Assembly (NCBI RefSeq): GCF_015207245.1
Contig: NZ_JADEXF010000162.1
Location: forward strand, 1 to 7,201
Length of the DNA stretch: 7,201 nt
Source of the DNA: Nostoc cf. edaphicum LEGE 07299
GTDB taxonomy: Bacteria; Cyanobacteriota; Cyanobacteriia; Cyanobacteriales; Nostocaceae
Direction: 5' to 3'
Shown: positions 5,348 to 7,201 of the stretch, piece after piece
Position numbering within the stretch: the first letter of the stretch is position 1
Layout: each line of letters begins with the position of its first letter
The notes under the pieces: generated by a model
What the model saw: the letters and a program-made list of their open reading frames with translations, nothing else
Database searches by the model: none
What the model was told of the DNA's origin: nothing
Program-made: the position numbers and the translations under genes

Positions 5348-6742
5348 ATGCCGACTACACTTGCTGACGCACAAAATTTACTTTCTGACCTGATCGCCCG
5401 CTACTCTAAGCGTGTAGATTATCTGATGATTCGCCTTGAAGAAGCAGAAGGGACTGATATCTTGTTGCGTGGCGACAAGGTAGAAACCCTCAGTGAAGGC
5501 ATCTCCATTGGCGGACATATTCGCGCTTGTTATAAAGGCGGATGGGGGTTGAGCTGCTTTAACCAGCTGGCAACAATCGAGGATCGCATAGAAGAAGCAA
5601 TCGCAGCTGCGCGGATGGTTGGTGATGAAGAAACTTTACTTGCACCCATTGACCCGGTGCAAGCAGTATGCATTCTACCCCTAAAAGGTACCGATCCCCG
5701 AAATATCCCACTCTCGCAGAAAAAACAATTGTGCGATCGCTATGCCCAATTGCTTAAAAGCGTTGATCGCCGAATTACCACTACCTCGGTGCGTTACGGT
5801 GACAGTGCCCAAAAAGTCATCATTGCTACTTCAGAAGGTACTTCGATCGAACAATCTTGGGTGGATATGGAAATGCGCTTTGCCGCCACCGCCAAAAATG
5901 GCGAAACCGTACAAACTGGACGGGAAACTACTGGTTCTCGTAAAGCTTACGAAGATTTAACTAGTTTGGATGAACAGGTACAAGGTGCTGCTCAAAGAGC
6001 GATCGCCGCTTTATCTCTACCACCGGTCAAAGGCAATACTTACACTGTAGTCATTGACCCAATTCTCACGGGTTTATTCGTCCACGAAGCCTTCGGACAT
6101 CTTTCTGAAGCTGATATGGCTTACGAAAACCCCGATCTCCTGGAAGTGATGACTATCGGACGGCGGTTTGGCCCAGAAGAACTGCAAATTTTTGATGGTG
6201 CGGCTCCAGAAGGACATCGTGGTAGCTATTTTTACGATGATGAAGGCACACCTGCCACGACTACTCAACTAATTAAAGATGGAGTTTTAGTGGGACGTTT
6301 ACATTCTCGTGAAACTGCTGGCAAATTGGAGGAAACGCCTACGGGTAACGCTCGCTGTCTCAACTATCACTTTACTCCCATTGTGCGGATGACAAATACC
6401 TGGATTGAACGGGGTAAAACACCAGTTGCAGACTTATTCACCGATATCAAAGAAGGAGTTTATGCCCGTAATTGGTTGGGTGGAATGACAAATGGGGAAA
6501 TGTTTACCTTTAGTGCTGGGGAAGCGTGGATGATTAGGAACGGCAAAATTGCTGAACCTGTCCGAGATGTGACCCTTTCGGGAAATGTATTCCAAACTTT
6601 AGCGGATATTGAGGCACTTGGTGATGATTTTTATTGGGATGAATCCGGCGGTTGTGGTAAGGGAGGGCAAAATGGCTTGTCAGTGGGTTGTGGTGGCCCT
6701 AGCCTCCGAATTCGAGATGTAGTCGTTGGCGGGGAAACATGA
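5348..6742 (+). CDS. tldD: TldD-type metalloprotease (TldD/PmbA family)
   Basis: This complete protein has 464 residues from the ATG at 5348. A TTG at 5342 in the same frame is also possible, but ATG is preferred; TAA at 5339 closes the frame upstream. Neither start has a good ribosome binding site. The N-terminal domain holds GISIGGHIRACYKGGWGL (about 51-68). The catalytic region holds FVHEAFGHLSEAD, with the HExxxH zinc motif at H246, E247 and H251, and the C-terminal GGCGKGGQ...VGCGGP supplies C436 at the place of the third zinc ligand in E. coli TldD. The TldD/TldE complex degrades unfolded peptides and matures some ribosomally made peptides (microcin B17, CcdA turnover in E. coli). The usual partner pmbA/tldE is not next door: no frame starts within the 459 bases after the stop. 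The protein looks full length and active. It is divergent from rbp. Confidence 0.95.
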   Translation: MPTTLADAQNLLSDLIARYSKRVDYLMIRLEEAEGTDILLRGDKVETLSEGISIGGHIRACYKGGWGLSCFNQLATIEDRIEEAIAAARMVGDEETLLAPIDPVQAVCILPLKGTDPRNIPLSQKKQLCDRYAQLLKSVDRRITTTSVRYGDSAQKVIIATSEGTSIEQSWVDMEMRFAATAKNGETVQTGRETTGSRKAYEDLTSLDEQVQGAAQRAIAALSLPPVKGNTYTVVIDPILTGLFVHEAFGHLSEADMAYENPDLLEVMTIGRRFGPEELQIFDGAAPEGHRGSYFYDDEGTPATTTQLIKDGVLVGRLHSRETAGKLEETPTGNARCLNYHFTPIVRMTNTWIERGKTPVADLFTDIKEGVYARNWLGGMTNGEMFTFSAGEAWMIRNGKIAEPVRDVTLSGNVFQTLADIEALGDDFYWDESGGCGKGGQNGLSVGCGGPSLRIRDVVVGGET

Positions 6743-7201
6743 ACTATCTGCTTCAGTCGTAAGAATCATAATCTGCAAAAGAATAGGAATTGGTTTTGCC
6801 ATAACCTCTAGCAGATGAACACCACAATTGAGTATAGCGATCGCTTTGCACTAATGCTTAACGTGAGTTTCCAACCGAGGCTCACGTTAATGCTTAACTT
6901 TTAAGGTGAGCAACATCCTTCCCAAGTATGAAATTAACTCACAACTCTAGGTAGTAGCGCTAGTAGTTAAAAATAGCTAGTCTAGATAAAGTTGATTCAA
7001 TATCCACTCTAGTTTGATTCATCACACTAATCCTCCGTGGCGTGTACTGGGGATTTACTGTTAGTTAGTCTAGATAGTCCAAAATTATTAATAATCGATT
7101 GCTTGCAGACTCGCTACTACTGCGCTAAGGTAATTCGTAATTAAAGACTATTTCAGACTCTTAATTTAAGCATCCAAACTGAAATAAAGCCACGTATATA
7201 T
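6743..7201. other. Gene-free region downstream of tldD
   Basis: The 459 bases have no supportable gene. They hold a HIP1 site (6837-6844), the strong stem-loop at 6858-6890, an 11-bp direct repeat tagtctagata (6978-6988 and 7066-7076), and a 9-bp inverted pair gtagtagcg/cgctactac (6951-6959 and 7112-7120). The remainder is unremarkable AT-rich sequence running to the window edge. Confidence 0.6.
6858..6890 (+). terminator. Stem-loop after tldD, possible terminator
   Basis: ttaacgtgag (6858-6867) and ctcacgttaa (6881-6890) form a perfect 10-bp stem. Allowing U-G pairs, it extends to 13 pairs with loop ccaaccg. Only a short T4 run follows (6899-6902), after an eight-base gap, so termination strength is uncertain. 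An 11-bp direct repeat taatgcttaac (6852-6862 and 6888-6898) overlaps both arms, which may instead point to a small repeat element. Confidence 0.5.

Noticed and set aside
6739..6762. ATG overlapping the tldD stop, as if starting a translationally coupled pmbA
   Set aside because: The frame encodes only seven residues before a stop, and none of the following sequence shows PmbA/TldE features in any frame.
1..7201. CRISPR array, tRNA/rRNA genes, phage or defence genes
   Set aside because: I saw no regularly spaced repeats with unique spacers, no cloverleaf-type or rRNA sequence, and no coding region with such features on either strand.

Overview
The window reads as chromosomal DNA of a filamentous, probably heterocyst-forming (Nostocales-type) cyanobacterium. 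The evidence is at least seven exact HIP1 octamers (gcgatcgc, starting at 659, 853, 2724, 4294, 5733, 5999 and 6837), a short heptanucleotide tandem repeat (5166-5186) of the kind common in that group, AT-rich intergenic DNA, and a gene pair encoding a glycine-rich RRM protein followed by ribosomal protein S21, an arrangement known from Anabaena.

Layout. 1-903 (+): the C-terminal part of a glycogen-debranching-type amylo-alpha-1,6-glucosidase, cut by the window edge. 904-1539: a gene-free AT-rich stretch that begins with a compact MITE-like element (906-1064) bounded by inverted termini and embedded in a perfect 20-bp direct repeat that covers the stop codon of the preceding gene. 1540-4031 (+): a probable two-gene unit, made of a seven-bladed galactose-oxidase/glyoxal-oxidase-like copper radical oxidase with all its copper and cofactor residues but no signal peptide, then a Tat-signal protein of unrecognised family with regularly spaced propeller-like repeats. 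The unit ends in a clear intrinsic terminator (4070-4097). 4032-4368: a convergent intergenic region with several palindromes, including a perfect 13-bp inverted repeat. 4998 down to 4369 (-): rbp, then an intercistronic hairpin, then rpsU. 4999-5347: a divergent intergenic region. 5348-6742 (+): a complete TldD-type metalloprotease. 6743-7201: no gene, but a strong stem-loop just after tldD and scattered short repeats.

How the genes relate. The debranching enzyme (glycogen mobilisation), rbp-rpsU (RNA binding and translation, cold-regulated in Anabaena) and tldD (peptide or protein processing) are housekeeping genes with no evident link to one another. The two genes at 1540-4031 look like the accessory part. 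The most interesting idea is that the signal-less copper oxidase and its Tat-exported neighbour form a functional pair, with export or display of the oxidase depending on the partner. This is inference from gene order and sequence features only.
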